Part shown: in pieces, positions 1 to 9,870 of the stretch
Position numbering within the stretch: the stretch's first letter is position 1
Layout: each line of letters begins with the position of its first letter
The notes under the pieces: model-generated
Seen by the model: the letters and a program-made list of their open reading frames with translations, nothing else
Told to the model about the DNA's origin: nothing
Databases searched by the model: none
Assembly (NCBI GenBank): GCA_019752575.1
Contig: JAIELW010000006.1
Location: 25,954-89,953, forward strand
DNA: 64,000 nucleotides
Direction: 5' to 3'
From: Xanthobacteraceae bacterium
Lineage (GTDB): Bacteria > Pseudomonadota > Alphaproteobacteria > Rhizobiales > Xanthobacteraceae
Program-made: the position numbers and the translations under genes

Positions 1-801
1 GAGCGCGACATCGGCTTCGCCCCAGAGTTCGCGGCCAAGCGGCAGCGTCACGCTAAACGGCGACTTGCTCGAAAGCACGCCGCGCCCGCGCCGATAGCCG
101 AGCACCGGCGCCTGCAACATTTCCGACAGTTTCGTGATTTCTGCGGAAGCGCCTTGCGCGCCACCGCCGCAGACGATGAGCGGTCGCTTGGAAGCGGCGA
201 GCCGCTTCCCGGCTTGCTTGATCGCGTCTTCGTCGAGCGCGGGTTGCCGTGCGGGAAGGGGAGCGGCGATTTTGTCGTCGGTGCTCTTTCGTCCCCACAT
301 GTCGATCGCGCATTCCAGCGCGGCGGGTCCGGGACGATTTGAGTAAAGCGATTGAATTGCCTGCGCGATGAGCGCTGAGGCTTCCTCCGGCTTCTTCACC
401 CGCGCGGAAAAATCGACGAGCCGCGCAATGATGCCGGCCTGATCCTTGATCTCATGGAGATGCGAAAGACCCTTGCCGATGTCGCCGTCCGGAATTTGCC
501 CGATCAGCGCCAGCACCGGCGCATTCATCGAATAGGCGGTAAGTAAAGCCGCGGAAGTGTTCAGCAATCCCGGCCCCGGCACGACCGCATAGGGCTGCGG
601 TTTGTTGGTGGCTAACGCAGCACCCAGCGCCATATAGGCCGCGCCCTGTTCGTGCCGCGAATGCACGGTGCGGATCTTGTCGCCCGCGCGGAACACCGCG
701 TCGAAGAAGTAGTCGTTGTGAACGCCGGGCAGCGCGTAGAGCGTGTCGATGCCGTGGGCGAGAAGCGAGGCGACGGCAAGATCGGCGGCGGTAGCGGACA
801 T
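1..801 (-). CDS. Thiamine pyrophosphate-binding enzyme (acetolactate synthase-like), C-terminus outside window
   Basis: The 267 N-terminal residues of a TPP-dependent enzyme are visible; the gene runs off the left edge. The start ATG is at 799-801. The PYR domain opens with a glycine-rich segment (ALPGVHND, residues 23-30) and has the family's cofactor-activating glutamate in RHEQGAA (E51). A PGPGLLN segment follows, and the start of the central domain begins around residue 190 (IVCGGGAQGA). The FAD/substrate-specific C-terminal part is missing, so acetolactate synthase, benzoylformate decarboxylase-like and oxalyl-CoA decarboxylase-like assignments cannot be separated. It is transcribed away from the helicase gene. 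Confidence 0.85.
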   Translation of the reverse strand, partial: MSATAADLAVASLLAHGIDTLYALPGVHNDYFFDAVFRAGDKIRTVHSRHEQGAAYMALGAALATNKPQPYAVVPGPGLLNTSAALLTAYSMNAPVLALIGQIPDGDIGKGLSHLHEIKDQAGIIARLVDFSARVKKPEEASALIAQAIQSLYSNRPGPAALECAIDMWGRKSTDDKIAAPLPARQPALDEDAIKQAGKRLAASKRPLIVCGGGAQGASAEITKLSEMLQAPVLGYRRGRGVLSSKSPFSVTLPLGRELWGEADVAL

Positions 802-1048
802 TCTTTCTCGGCCTTCAGCAGACGCTAAACATAAATCCCTGTGAGGCCTTGTAAAATCGCCTCGAATAAGCCACATGGGCCACGTCTAAGGACTTACACG
901 GGCCGCGTGACGAAGCCAAAGCAGGCTGACCGCCCGTCCTCATCCGAACTTTTCTTGACCTCCCAGGCCACGCGGGGTGTCTGTTAACCCCCGCGATTCG
1001 CGGATTCCGTCTCACCGGCGGAACCCGGCGTTTCGCCTGTATGAAAGA

Positions 1049-2611
1049 ATGACTTTGACCGATTTTTCCGAACTTGGCCTTGCCGCGCCGATTGCGCGTG
1101 CGCTCGCCGAAGAAAACTACACCACCCCCACGCCGATCCAGTCGCAAGCCATCCCGCCCGTACTCTCGGGCCGCGACCTCGTCGGCATCGCACAGACCGG
1201 CACCGGCAAGACCGCCGCTTTTGCGCTTCCCATCCTCAATCATCTCGCGGTGAACCGCGGCAAGCTCGAGCGAAAGTCCGCGCGCATTCTGGTGCTCTCG
1301 CCGACGCGCGAGCTTTCCGGCCAGATCGCCGACAGCTTCAAGACCTATGGCCGTCATCTCAAGCTCTCGACTACGCTTGCGATCGGCGGTGTCAACATCG
1401 GACGCCAGATCAAGGCGCTTTCGAACGGCGTCGATATTCTGGTCGCGACCCCTGGCCGCCTGCTCGACCTCGTGAATTCGAAAGCGGTCCGTCTCGACCG
1501 CATCGAGTTCTTCGTGCTCGACGAAGCCGACCGCATGCTCGACATGGGCTTCATCGGCGACATCAGGAAGATCGCGAAGATGCTGCCATTGAGCCGGCAG
1601 ACGCTGTTTTTCTCGGCGACCATGCCCAACGAAATCGAGCATCTCGTTTCGCAGTTCCTGAACGAGCCGGTGCGCGTCGCTGTGACGCCGGTCGCGAAGA
1701 CCGCCGATAAGGTCGAGCAGCGCGTCATCCTGATCGAGAAGAACGGCAAGACCGGTTTGCTTGTCGAAGTCCTCAAGGCCGAGCCGATCGACCGCGCGCT
1801 GGTTTTCACGCGCACCAAGCACGGCGCCGACAAGGTCGTGAAGTCGCTGGAAAATGCCGGCATTGCTACGCAGGCGATCCACGGCAACAAATCGCAGAAC
1901 CAGCGTGAGCGTGCCTTGGGCATGTTCCGCGCGGGTAAAATCCGCATCCTGATCGCGACCGACATTGCCGCACGCGGCATCGACGTCGATGGCGTGAGTC
2001 ACGTCATCAATTTCGACATGCCGAACATTCCGGAAAGCTACGTGCATCGCATCGGCCGCACCGCGCGCGCCGGCGCCGAAGGCATCGCGATCTCGTTCGT
2101 CGCCAACGACGAACGCGCTTTTCTCCGCGACATCGAACGGCTGGTGAAAATGTCGATCCCGTCCACGGATCGTCGCTTAAACCCGTCGCTTGGCGAACCC
2201 AAAGGCGAGAACCGTGGTGCGCGCCCCGGCCAGCCCCAGGATCGCAATAAGGGCCGCAAGCGTCACCGGCGCGGAAATAATCCGCATCGCGGGCAGGGCC
2301 CCCACAACGAACAGCGTTCGCACCCCCATAGCGAGCGTCCGCAGCACAATGGCGAGCGCAAGCATGAGCAGCGGGGCGATCAGCGCCAGCAGCATTCGCA
2401 GCACAATGGCGAGCGTAAGCACGAGCAGCGCGCGGACCATCGTGGGCGTCCGCAGCACCATTCCAAGCCGGAACACCGGCAGCAAAATAACACACGTCCC
2501 CAAACTCAGCCGAAGGCGGAAAACGGCGGTCAGTTGACCGGCGTCGCCTTCATGAACCGCAAACCCAAGCGCCGCGGCGGGTTCAAGCAGCCGCGCCCCG
2601 CGCAAACTTAA
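1049..2611 (+). CDS. rhlE: DEAD-box ATP-dependent RNA helicase (RhlE type)
   Basis: ATP-dependent RNA unwinding in RNA turnover or ribosome assembly. The protein is 520 residues from ATG 1049; a GTG at 977 is in frame but would add 24 atypical residues. Q motif PTPIQ (27-31), Walker A AQTGTGKT (48-55), DEAD (158-161), SAT (about 189-191) and [10 protein letters not shown] in the second RecA domain are all present. After about residue 400 comes a basic low-complexity tail rich in H, Q, R, N and G with near-identical units ([10 protein letters not shown] twice), a probable RNA-binding extension that varies between species. infA follows 8 nt downstream in the same direction. Confidence 0.93.
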   Translation: MTLTDFSELGLAAPIARALAEENYTTPTPIQSQAIPPVLSGRDLVGIAQTGTGKTAAFALPILNHLAVNRGKLERKSARILVLSPTRELSGQIADSFKTYGRHLKLSTTLAIGGVNIGRQIKALSNGVDILVATPGRLLDLVNSKAVRLDRIEFFVLDEADRMLDMGFIGDIRKIAKMLPLSRQTLFFSATMPNEIEHLVSQFLNEPVRVAVTPVAKTADKVEQRVILIEKNGKTGLLVEVLKAEPIDRALVFTRTKHGADKVVKSLENAGIATQAIHGNKSQNQRERALGMFRAGKIRILIATDIAARGIDVDGVSHVINFDMPNIPESYVHRIGRTARAGAEGIAISFVANDERAFLRDIERLVKMSIPSTDRRLNPSLGEPKGENRGARPGQPQDRNKGRKRHRRGNNPHRGQGPHNEQRSHPHSERPQHNGERKHEQRGDQRQQHSQHNGERKHEQRADHRGRPQHHSKPEHRQQNNTRPQTQPKAENGGQLTGVAFMNRKPKRRGGFKQPRPAQT

Positions 2612-2619
2612 GGACGCTC

Positions 2620-2895
2620 ATGGCGAAAGAAGATCTGATCGAATTCGAAGGCGTCGTCACGGAAGTGCTTCCGGACGGCAATTACCGCGTCAAGCTCGAC
2701 AACGAGCACGTCATTCTCGCTTACGCGGCGGGCAAGATGAAGAAGCACCGTATCCGCACGCTGGAAGGCGACCGCGTCACTGTCGAGATGTCGCCTTACG
2801 ACCTGGCCCGCGGCCGCATCTCGTTCCGCCACAAGGGCGATGCTCCGGCGGTCGCGCCGGGCGCCGCGCGCAAGCCGAATTTCAGAAGGCGGTAA
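2620..2895 (+). CDS. infA: Translation initiation factor IF-1
   Basis: A 91-residue S1/OB-fold protein that binds the 30S A site with IF-2 and IF-3 during initiation. It matches IF-1 closely from [11 protein letters not shown] through [13 protein letters not shown] and [10 protein letters not shown]. The C-terminus extends about 20 residues past the usual end with a basic [11 protein letters not shown] tail, common in alphaproteobacterial IF-1. It begins 8 nt after the helicase stop, so the two probably share a transcript. Confidence 0.95.
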   Translation: MAKEDLIEFEGVVTEVLPDGNYRVKLDNEHVILAYAAGKMKKHRIRTLEGDRVTVEMSPYDLARGRISFRHKGDAPAVAPGAARKPNFRRR

Positions 2896-2903
2896 GGGCC
2901 TTT

Positions 2904-3041
2904 TACCCCCCTTGCGGGGAGGGTGGTCGCGAGCGAGAGCGAGCGACCGGGTGGGGGTTGTTCGAAAAACAACGAGTGCTGTCATCCCACCCAGCTCGCG
3001 TCGCTGCGCTCCGCGAGCGTCCCTCCCCATCAAGGGGAGGG
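2904..3041. repeat. Family A palindromic intergenic element (two arms)
   Basis: A GC-rich palindromic element lies between the convergent infA and hppD genes. It has CCCTCCCC/GGGGAGGG-type arms and inner GCTCGC/GCGAGC hairpins. The same signature recurs at 35257-35331, 36251-36359 and inside nrdJ at about 25814-25869. Located between convergent genes, it may also act as a bidirectional terminator. Family names A-D are mine. Confidence 0.75.
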
Positions 3042-3050
3042 AAAAGAAAA

Positions 3051-4166
3051 TTACGCCGCGTCCTCTTTCAGCACGCCACGGCGAATCTGATCCTCTTCGA
3101 TGCTCTCGAAGAGGGCGCGGAAGTTGCCTTCGCCGAAACCGTCGTCGCCCTTGCGCTCGATGAATTCGAAGAAGATCGGGCCGATCGCGTTCGACGAGAA
3201 GATTTGCAGCAGCACTTTCGTTTCGCGGCCTTCCACGACGCCTTCGCCGTCGATCAGGATGCCGTTCTTTTCCAGACGTTTTAAGTCTTCGCCGTGTCCC
3301 GGCACGCGGGCGTCTACCTTTGTGTAATAAGTCTGCGGCGGCGAGGGCATGAACTTCAGCCCGTCTGCGCGAAGCTTCTCGATCGTCTTGTAGATGTCCT
3401 TCGACCCGCAGGCGATATGCTGAATGCCTTCGCCGTTGTATGCGTGGAGATATTCCTCGATCTGCGATTTTTCGTCGGCGCTTTCGTTGATCGGGATGCG
3501 GATTTTCCCGTCAGGGCTCGTGAGCGCCTTCGAGAACAGGCCCGTGAGCTTGCCTTCGATGTCGAAGAAGCGGATCTGCTTGAAGTTGAAAAGCCGCTCG
3601 TAAAATCCCGCCCACACATCCATCCGCCCGCGCTGCACGTTGTGGGTGAGGTGATCGAGGTAATAAAGCCCGACGCCTTCCGGCTTCGGGTCGCGCGCGC
3701 CGAGCCACTCGAACTCTTCGTCGTAAGCGTTGCCCTTTTCGCCGTAGCGTTCGATGAAATACAAGAGCGACCCGCCGATACCTTTGATGGCCGGAACGTC
3801 GAGCGACTTCGCACCGTCTTTCGGATCGGCCGGCTCCGCGCCCATCGCAATCGCGCGCTCGTAAGTGTGCTTGGCATCGACCACGCGGAACGCCATCGAA
3901 GGCGCGCAGGGGCCGTGCTTCGCAACGAAGTTGAAGCCGTGCGAGCCCGGCTCCTCGTTCACGAGATAGCTGACCGTGCCTTGCTGATAGACGGTGATCT
4001 TCTTCGTCTTGTGCCGTGCTGTTGGTGTGAAGCCCATCAGCTTGAAAAGCTGGTGCAGGCTTGAAGGCTGCGGGTGCGCGTATTCGACGAACTCGAAGCC
4101 GTCGGTGCCCATCGGATTGTGCTTTGTGATCTGCGCGGGCTCGGCGTCGTGCGGGAAGGGACCCAT
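3051..4166 (-). CDS. hppD: 4-hydroxyphenylpyruvate dioxygenase
   Basis: Converts 4-hydroxyphenylpyruvate to homogentisate in tyrosine catabolism (Fe(II), O2). The protein is 371 residues from ATG 4166, chosen because AGGAGG lies 8 nt upstream; an in-frame start 12 codons earlier lacks such a site. The N-terminal (MGTDGFEFVEYAHP) and C-terminal vicinal-oxygen-chelate domains are both present. The metal triad is visible as His in LDHLTHNV, His in IQHIACG and Glu in FFEFIERKG. The gene is divergent from an Lrp-family regulator, a common arrangement for control of this enzyme. Confidence 0.96.
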   Translation of the reverse strand: MGPFPHDAEPAQITKHNPMGTDGFEFVEYAHPQPSSLHQLFKLMGFTPTARHKTKKITVYQQGTVSYLVNEEPGSHGFNFVAKHGPCAPSMAFRVVDAKHTYERAIAMGAEPADPKDGAKSLDVPAIKGIGGSLLYFIERYGEKGNAYDEEFEWLGARDPKPEGVGLYYLDHLTHNVQRGRMDVWAGFYERLFNFKQIRFFDIEGKLTGLFSKALTSPDGKIRIPINESADEKSQIEEYLHAYNGEGIQHIACGSKDIYKTIEKLRADGLKFMPSPPQTYYTKVDARVPGHGEDLKRLEKNGILIDGEGVVEGRETKVLLQIFSSNAIGPIFFEFIERKGDDGFGEGNFRALFESIEEDQIRRGVLKEDAA

Positions 4167-4290
4167 GGTGTATTCCTCCTGCGATTCCCTGATATAACGC
4201 ACAGAATTGCAGGAAGTTCTTGCAAAGTGCGGTCATTTTGGGCGTTCTAAGAGATCCAAACGCACGAAACACGCATGCGGAGTTAGGTGG

Positions 4291-4761
4291 ATGCAAGAAA
4301 CCGTCGCTCTGGATGCCCAGGATCTCGCGATCCTCGCAGCGCTTCAGGAAAACGGCGCGCTGACCAACACCGAGCTTGCCGAGCGCGTGCGGCTCTCCGC
4401 CTCGCAGAGCTCGCGCCGGAGGCAGCGGCTGGAGGAGGCTGGGGTCATCAAGGGCTACCGCGCCGAGATCGAGCCTGCGCGCGTTGGGCTGACCGTGACG
4501 GTCTATATCCAGGTGACGTTGGCGACACACTCGGGCCAGAACGCCAAGCGCTTCCGCGACCTCGTCGCCCGCACGCCGGAAATCCTCGAAGCCCATGCGC
4601 TCACGGGCGACGCCGATTACCTCATGAAAGTCGTGGTCGAGGATCTGGCGGCGCTTGGGCGCCTCGTGAACCAGGTGCTGCTGCCGCATGAAAGCGTCGA
4701 GCGGGTGCGCTCGAACGTGGTGCTGGAGACGCTGAAGCAGGGGACGAAGCTGCCGCTTTGA
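4291..4761 (+). CDS. Lrp/AsnC family transcriptional regulator
   Basis: A 156-residue regulator with an N-terminal winged helix-turn-helix (LDAQDLAILAAL, then LSASQSSRRRQRLEEAG) and a C-terminal RAM ligand-binding domain (ALTGDADYLMKVVV). The start at ATG 4291 follows TTAGGTGG. It is divergent from hppD with 124 nt between the start codons, so it probably senses an aromatic amino acid or related metabolite and controls hppD. That role is inferred from position and family only. Confidence 0.92.
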   Translation: MQETVALDAQDLAILAALQENGALTNTELAERVRLSASQSSRRRQRLEEAGVIKGYRAEIEPARVGLTVTVYIQVTLATHSGQNAKRFRDLVARTPEILEAHALTGDADYLMKVVVEDLAALGRLVNQVLLPHESVERVRSNVVLETLKQGTKLPL

Positions 4762-4768
4762 TTTCTCC

Positions 4769-4868
4769 GTCGTCCCCGCGAAAGCGGGGACCCATAACCC
4801 CTGTCGTGCAGAATAACTGAGGTGGGTGGTTATGGGTCCCGGCTCGCGCTTCGCTTGGCCGGGACGAC
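4769..4868. repeat. Family C palindromic element
   Basis: Left hairpin GTCCCCGCGAAAGCGGGGAC followed by CCATAACC; the right arm contains GGTTATGG and ends GGCCGGGACGAC. The two arms are inverted relative to each other around a short core. A second copy is at 62492-62657. It lies between the lrp-type gene and aspS. Confidence 0.8.
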
Positions 4869-4956
4869 AAGGGGTCGGGTTGACATCGCTCGCCCCCCAT
4901 GCGCTTTTCCCCGCGATTTTAAAGGCGAATCCGAAATCCCAAATCTTGAAGTCCAG

Positions 4957-6756
4957 ATGCATCGCTACCGCTCCCATAACTGCGGCGCGCTCCGCGCCTC
5001 GCATATCGGCGAAACCGTCCGGCTCTCGGGCTGGTGCCACCGCATCCGCGACCACGGCGGCTTGCTCTTCATCGATCTGCGCGATCACTATGGTGTCACG
5101 CAGGTGGTGGCCGATCCGGATAGCCCCGCCTTCATGACTGCCGAGAAGCTGCGCTCCGAATGGGTCGTGCGGGTCGATGGCAAACTCCGTAAGCGCCCCG
5201 ACGGCACCGGCAACAAGGAACTGCCGACTGGCGAGGTCGAATTGTTCGCGACCGAGATCGAAGTGCTGGGCGCCGCCGGCGAATTGCCGGTGCCGGTGTT
5301 TGGTGATGCCGAATATCCGGAAGAGCTAAGACTGAAATATCGCTTCCTCGATCTGCGCCGCGACCGCATCCATCAGAACATCATGAAGCGCGGGCAGATC
5401 ATCGATAGCTTGCGCCGCCGCATGAAGGAGCAGGGCTTCTTCGAATTCCAGACGCCGATTTTGACCGCGTCGTCGCCCGAGGGCGCGCGCGACTTCCTCG
5501 TGCCGTCGCGGCTGCATCCGGGCAAGTTCTACGCGCTGCCGCAGGCGCCGCAGCAGTTTAAACAGTTGCTTATGATCTCGGGCTTCGATCGCTACTTCCA
5601 GATCGCGCCCTGCTTCCGCGACGAAGACGCGCGCGCCGACCGCTCGCCCGGCGAATTCTATCAGCTCGATATCGAGATGAGTTTCGTGACCCAGCAGGAT
5701 GTGTTCGACGCGGTCGAGCCGGTGATGCGCGGCGTGTTCGAGGAATTCGGCGAAGGCAAGCCGGTGACGCCGAAGTTTCCGCTGATCCCTTACGCGGAAG
5801 CGATGAAGAAATACGGCACCGACAAGCCGGATCTCCGCAACCCGATCGAGATGCAGAACGTGACCACGCACTTCGCGGGTTCGGGCTTCAAGATTTTCGC
5901 GAAGATGATCGAGAACGATCCCGCTACGGAAGTCTGGGCAATTCCGGCAAAGACCGGGGGAAATCGCGCCTTTTGCGACCGCATGAATGCCTGGGCGCAG
6001 GGCGAAGGCCAGCCGGGCCTCGGCTACATTTTCTGGCGCGAAGGCGAAGAGGGCGGCGCAGGCCCGTTAGCCAAAAACATCGGTCCCGAGCGCACGACCG
6101 CGATCCGCGATCAGCTCAAACTCGCCATCGGCGACGCCGCGTTCTTCATCGCCGGCAAGCCGAAAGACTTCGTGAAGTTCGCCGGGCCAGCGCGCACCAA
6201 GGTCGGCGAGGAACTCAATCTCGTCGCCAAAGACCGTTTCGACTTCTGCTGGATCGTCGATTTCCCGATGTTCGAGTGGAGCGAGGAAGAAAAGAAGATC
6301 GACTTCTCGCACAACCCCTTCTCCATGCCGAACATGGAGCCGGAAGAGTTCTTGAAACTCGATCCGAAGGACAACGACAAGATCCTCGGCATGAAGGCGA
6401 TCCAATACGACATCGTCTGCAACGGCATTGAATTATCTTCGGGCGCGATCCGTAACCATCGCCCGGAAGTGATGAAAAAGGCTTTCGCGATCGCGGGTTA
6501 TGGCGAGGACGTGCTGGAAGCGAAGTTCGGCGGCATGCTCCGCGCGCTGTCCTACGGCGCGCCGCCGCACGGCGGCATCGCGCCGGGCGTCGATCGCATT
6601 GTCATGCTTCTCTGCGGCGAGGAAAACCTGCGCGAGGTGGTCCCATTCCCGATGAACCAGCGCGCGGAGGATTTGCTGATGGGCGCGCCGTCGGAAGTGA
6701 CCACCAAGCAGCTTCGCGAACTGCACATCCGGCTCTCCATGCCGGACAATAAATAA
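4957..6756 (+). CDS. aspS: Aspartyl-tRNA synthetase (probably non-discriminating Asp/Asn)
   Basis: Charges tRNA-Asp and, as in most alphaproteobacteria lacking AsnRS, probably also tRNA-Asn for GatCAB. The protein is 599 residues, the bacterial-type length. It begins [18 protein letters not shown] with an OB-fold anticodon domain, then a class II core with motif 2 ([19 protein letters not shown]), the bacterial GAD insertion (about 300-420) and motif 3 ([11 protein letters not shown]). ATG 4957 was chosen as the family start; upstream in-frame codons overlap the palindromic repeat. The downstream methyltransferase overlaps its stop codon. Confidence 0.96.
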   Translation: MHRYRSHNCGALRASHIGETVRLSGWCHRIRDHGGLLFIDLRDHYGVTQVVADPDSPAFMTAEKLRSEWVVRVDGKLRKRPDGTGNKELPTGEVELFATEIEVLGAAGELPVPVFGDAEYPEELRLKYRFLDLRRDRIHQNIMKRGQIIDSLRRRMKEQGFFEFQTPILTASSPEGARDFLVPSRLHPGKFYALPQAPQQFKQLLMISGFDRYFQIAPCFRDEDARADRSPGEFYQLDIEMSFVTQQDVFDAVEPVMRGVFEEFGEGKPVTPKFPLIPYAEAMKKYGTDKPDLRNPIEMQNVTTHFAGSGFKIFAKMIENDPATEVWAIPAKTGGNRAFCDRMNAWAQGEGQPGLGYIFWREGEEGGAGPLAKNIGPERTTAIRDQLKLAIGDAAFFIAGKPKDFVKFAGPARTKVGEELNLVAKDRFDFCWIVDFPMFEWSEEEKKIDFSHNPFSMPNMEPEEFLKLDPKDNDKILGMKAIQYDIVCNGIELSSGAIRNHRPEVMKKAFAIAGYGEDVLEAKFGGMLRALSYGAPPHGGIAPGVDRIVMLLCGEENLREVVPFPMNQRAEDLLMGAPSEVTTKQLRELHIRLSMPDNK

Positions 6757-7544
6757 TGGAACGCTCGGCCAGCGGCGTTGCGGCGGAAGGCTCCGCTTCG
6801 TTAGGTGCGACCAACAAATTCGTGCTCGACAAGATCAAGGAGAGCGGCAAGCTGAAGCTGCCGTTTCTCGATCTCGGCGCGGGCTCCGGCTTCTTCACGC
6901 GGCTGATTTCGAAAGAACGCGAAGCGCTTGGCCTGAAAGCAGGCGAGGGTATTGCGGCTTGCGATATTTCCGGAAGCACCTTCAAGGCCGACGGCGTCAC
7001 GCTGAAAGAATGCGACGTTAATCTGGGGCTGCCGTATCAGGACGCATCGTTCGACACCGTGGTCGCGATTGAAGTCTTCGAGCACACGCGCTCGCCTTAC
7101 GACGTGATCGCTGATGTATATCGCGTGTTGAAACCGGGCGGCTTGCTGATTTTCTCGGTGCCCAATCCGGGTCACGCGCTGTCGCGTGTCAAATTTCTTT
7201 TCAGCGGCCATTACCACATGTTTCCGTCGCCCAGCATCAAGCCGGAGAATGGTGGGCGGATTTGCGGGCACATCGCACCGCTGCCGTTTCAGTATTGGCA
7301 CTACGGTCTGCGCCGCGCGGGATTTCAGAACATTTCGCTTTCGCCGGATCGCGCCAAGCGCAGCGCTTCTTTATTTGCCGCTTTGATCTGGCCGTTCACG
7401 CGGATCGGCACCGCGGCGCATACCGGGCGCATCGCGCGGCGCGAGCCGGAGCTTGCGGCGGAGACGGGCGATGTCGCGCGCGAAGCGAATTCCTGGACCG
7501 CGCTGACCTCGCGTAGCCTCGTTTTCACGGCACGCAAACCTTAA
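6756..7544 (+). CDS. Class I SAM-dependent methyltransferase
   Basis: A 262-residue protein with the Rossmann SAM motif FLDLGAGSGFF (about 36-46), an acidic loop (AACDISG), and EVFEHTRSPYDV followed by VLKPGG typical of UbiE-like enzymes. The ATG shares one base with the aspS stop (TAATG), so the genes are translationally coupled. The substrate is unknown. Its neighbours on the 3' side are glycosyltransferases, but they run on the opposite strand; the last 4 nt overlap the end of the first one. A role in surface glycan or lipid methylation is only a guess. Confidence 0.85.
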   Translation: MERSASGVAAEGSASLGATNKFVLDKIKESGKLKLPFLDLGAGSGFFTRLISKEREALGLKAGEGIAACDISGSTFKADGVTLKECDVNLGLPYQDASFDTVVAIEVFEHTRSPYDVIADVYRVLKPGGLLIFSVPNPGHALSRVKFLFSGHYHMFPSPSIKPENGGRICGHIAPLPFQYWHYGLRRAGFQNISLSPDRAKRSASLFAALIWPFTRIGTAAHTGRIARREPELAAETGDVAREANSWTALTSRSLVFTARKP

Positions 7545-8629
7545 GCTTCGAGTGCCTTCCGGAACACTTCTTCCATCGCGTCCAGCATCGCCGCCTTCGT
7601 GTGCTTCTTCTCGACGATGATGCGGCCCGTATCGCCCAGACGTTTTGCGAGCGAAGGATCGGCGAGCACGGTTGCGATTCCGTCAGCGAGCGACGAGGGA
7701 TTTTCCGGCTGCACCATCCAACCGCTTTCGTTGTGGGTGACAAGTTCAGGAATTGCGCCGACCGGAGTCGTGACGACGGGAAGGCTCGTCGCCATCGCCT
7801 GCATCAGCGCTTGCGGAATGCCTTCGTTGCCGGTGGAGGGCAGCACGAAAACATCAAAGGCGCGCAGCCAGTCCTGCACGTCTTCGCGGCGGCCTGCAAA
7901 AATAATGCGATCTTTCAATCCGCGCTCTGCTACTTGTTGCAGAAGCAGCGGCTCCTGCGGGCCGTCGCCGACGAAGACCGCGTTCATGCCGCCGAGCTTT
8001 TTGTCGAGCAGCGCATCGACCATGAATCGGTGACCCTTCCAGCTGCGCAGCGTTGCGACCATGCCGATCAGCTTTTTGTCGGCAGGCAGATTTAATTTCG
8101 CGCGCGCTGCGGCCTTATCGCCCGCACGATAACGCGAGAGGTCGGTGCCAGTGGGAATCGAAATGACATGTGCAGGATCGAACTTCAGCACGTTGATCAA
8201 ATGCGAGCGGATCGCTTCGCCGGTGGTGACGACGCGCGCGGCACGGCGGCCATAGAGCCAGCGGTTGCGCAGGCCCGGTTTCACCGGGATCGAAACGTGC
8301 CGTGTGCGGATGAGTTTCGCTTTCGCGCCTCCAAACAGAATGCCGAGTGCGGCGATCCAGGTATCGTTGCGGCTGTGCGTGACGACGATATCGGGATCGA
8401 GACGTTTCAACAGCGTGATCATCGCGCGCACGTTAGGGAAGTTCACGCGGCCGAACGGCAGCTCGTAGGTTTCGATGCCTCGCTTGCGCGATGCGGGCAC
8501 GATCTGCGAGTGAGACTGTCCGGCGATCCACACCTGGTGCCCGCGCTCGATAAAGCCCTGCGCCTCGTCGAGCACGCGGATTTCCTGACCGCCCCAACCT
8601 GGCGAAGCTTCGGTGTGCAGAATCTTCAT
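7541..8629 (-). CDS. Glycosyltransferase family 4 (GT-B fold)
   Basis: A 362-residue GT-B glycosyltransferase. The N-terminal domain begins MKILHTEASPGWGGQEIR with the glycine-rich loop. The C-terminal nucleotide-sugar site includes VATLRSWKGH, FVGDGPQ and LPSTGNEGIPQALMQAMA, with the acidic residue typical of GT4 enzymes in NEG. Its start overlaps the stop of the upstream glycosyltransferase (ATGA at 8626-8629), so the pair is an operon. Likely role: addition of a sugar to LPS core or another surface polysaccharide, in the cytoplasm at the inner membrane. Confidence 0.88.
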   Translation of the reverse strand: MKILHTEASPGWGGQEIRVLDEAQGFIERGHQVWIAGQSHSQIVPASRKRGIETYELPFGRVNFPNVRAMITLLKRLDPDIVVTHSRNDTWIAALGILFGGAKAKLIRTRHVSIPVKPGLRNRWLYGRRAARVVTTGEAIRSHLINVLKFDPAHVISIPTGTDLSRYRAGDKAAARAKLNLPADKKLIGMVATLRSWKGHRFMVDALLDKKLGGMNAVFVGDGPQEPLLLQQVAERGLKDRIIFAGRREDVQDWLRAFDVFVLPSTGNEGIPQALMQAMATSLPVVTTPVGAIPELVTHNESGWMVQPENPSSLADGIATVLADPSLAKRLGDTGRIIVEKKHTKAAMLDAMEEVFRKALEA

Positions 8630-9798
8630 GACTTTCGCTTTTCCAGCGTTTCGTAGAGCGAAAGCATCTTCTGGACCATTTGGTCCATGTCGAAGCGTGC
8701 CGCGATCGCGCGGGCGCGTTTCGCCGTTTCAGGATTTTCGCAGAGTTTTAGCGCAATCGAAATCGCCTGGGCCAGGCCAGCGACATCATTCGCATCGCGG
8801 ACGAGACCGGAATCGATTTCGCGTGCGATATCGCGCGCGCCGCACGTTTCCGACGTGACTACCGGCAATCCTGAAGCGAGCGCTTCGAGTGCGGCGGACG
8901 GGAAGGGGTCGTAGACCGACGGCAGGATCATGGCGTCCGCGACGGCGAGAAACGGAATAACGTTCTCTTGTTTTCCGAGAAACACGATGTCATTGCGAAT
9001 GCCGAGACGCTCGGCAAGACCTTCGTAGCGCGATTGGCGTTTTTCGTGACCGATTACTAAAAGCATGGCGCCGCTTTTGCTTAAGGCTAGAGCCTGCAAC
9101 GTTTGCGCGACACCTTTTCGCTCATAGCCGGAACCGATGATGACAAGAATCTTTTTTCCGGCGGCAATGCCCAGTTTCTTTCTCGAAACTTCGCGCAACG
9201 CAGCCATTGCGCCGGCATCGAATTTCGAAAGTTCGATGCCATTCGGAATGAAATGAATGCGCTCGCGGGGGAATTCGAAATGCGCGACAATTTCGTCCGC
9301 GACCATTTGTGAATTCACGATCACGGCTTTCAGCCGCGCGCTCGCGAACATTTCGCATTCTAACCGGACCACGTCGCGGTGATAAGGGCTGATATTCTGA
9401 AACAGCCGCCTGATGAAGCCCAGGCTTTTGGCGCGATGCGCGAGATAAGCGGCATGGACGCCGTCGCCCGCGCGATAAATATCGCAGCAAGAGAGCCGCT
9501 CATGCGATTGCACGAGCGCACTCGGCATTTTCTCAAGCAGCAGGCAAGCAGCTTTCGCAAAACGCGAGTCGCGGCTTGAGCGCGGCATGCGTGGGGGGTC
9601 GCAGCGCAAAAATTCGACGCCCTTGCGCGGCTCCCATTCGCGCGCAACGATCGAAAGGGAAACGCCTTTTCGCGCGAGCGCGGAAATGGTGCGGTCGAGG
9701 ATCAACTCGCCACCGCCGAAGCGGGAGAATCTCTGGCGCACAAAGGTGATTTTCGGGAGCGGCATGACAGACTGGACGCGCGAATGAGGCTGCGGCAT
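8626..9798 (-). CDS. Glycosyltransferase family 4, WaaG-like (LPS core)
   Basis: A 390-residue GT-B enzyme. VRQRFSRFGGGE near the N-terminus and IYRAGDGVHAAYL resemble WaaG/RfaG, the LPS heptose-I glucosyltransferase. The C-terminal domain has IPNGIELSKF, GSGYERKGV and LPSVYDPFPSAALEAL. The start is uncertain: ATG 9798 and the in-frame ATG 9765 (MPLPKITFVRQ) both lack a good Shine-Dalgarno, and the shorter form matches the family better. It is divergent from the family 2 glycosyltransferase at 9871. Confidence 0.86.
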   Translation of the reverse strand: MPQPHSRVQSVMPLPKITFVRQRFSRFGGGELILDRTISALARKGVSLSIVAREWEPRKGVEFLRCDPPRMPRSSRDSRFAKAACLLLEKMPSALVQSHERLSCCDIYRAGDGVHAAYLAHRAKSLGFIRRLFQNISPYHRDVVRLECEMFASARLKAVIVNSQMVADEIVAHFEFPRERIHFIPNGIELSKFDAGAMAALREVSRKKLGIAAGKKILVIIGSGYERKGVAQTLQALALSKSGAMLLVIGHEKRQSRYEGLAERLGIRNDIVFLGKQENVIPFLAVADAMILPSVYDPFPSAALEALASGLPVVTSETCGARDIAREIDSGLVRDANDVAGLAQAISIALKLCENPETAKRARAIAARFDMDQMVQKMLSLYETLEKRKS

Positions 9799-9870
9799 AT
9801 CGTGCTTCGCTCGAAAAAGCGAGCCATGCGCAGATAGCCTGAAACGCTTCTTCCCCGCAACGAACCGGAC

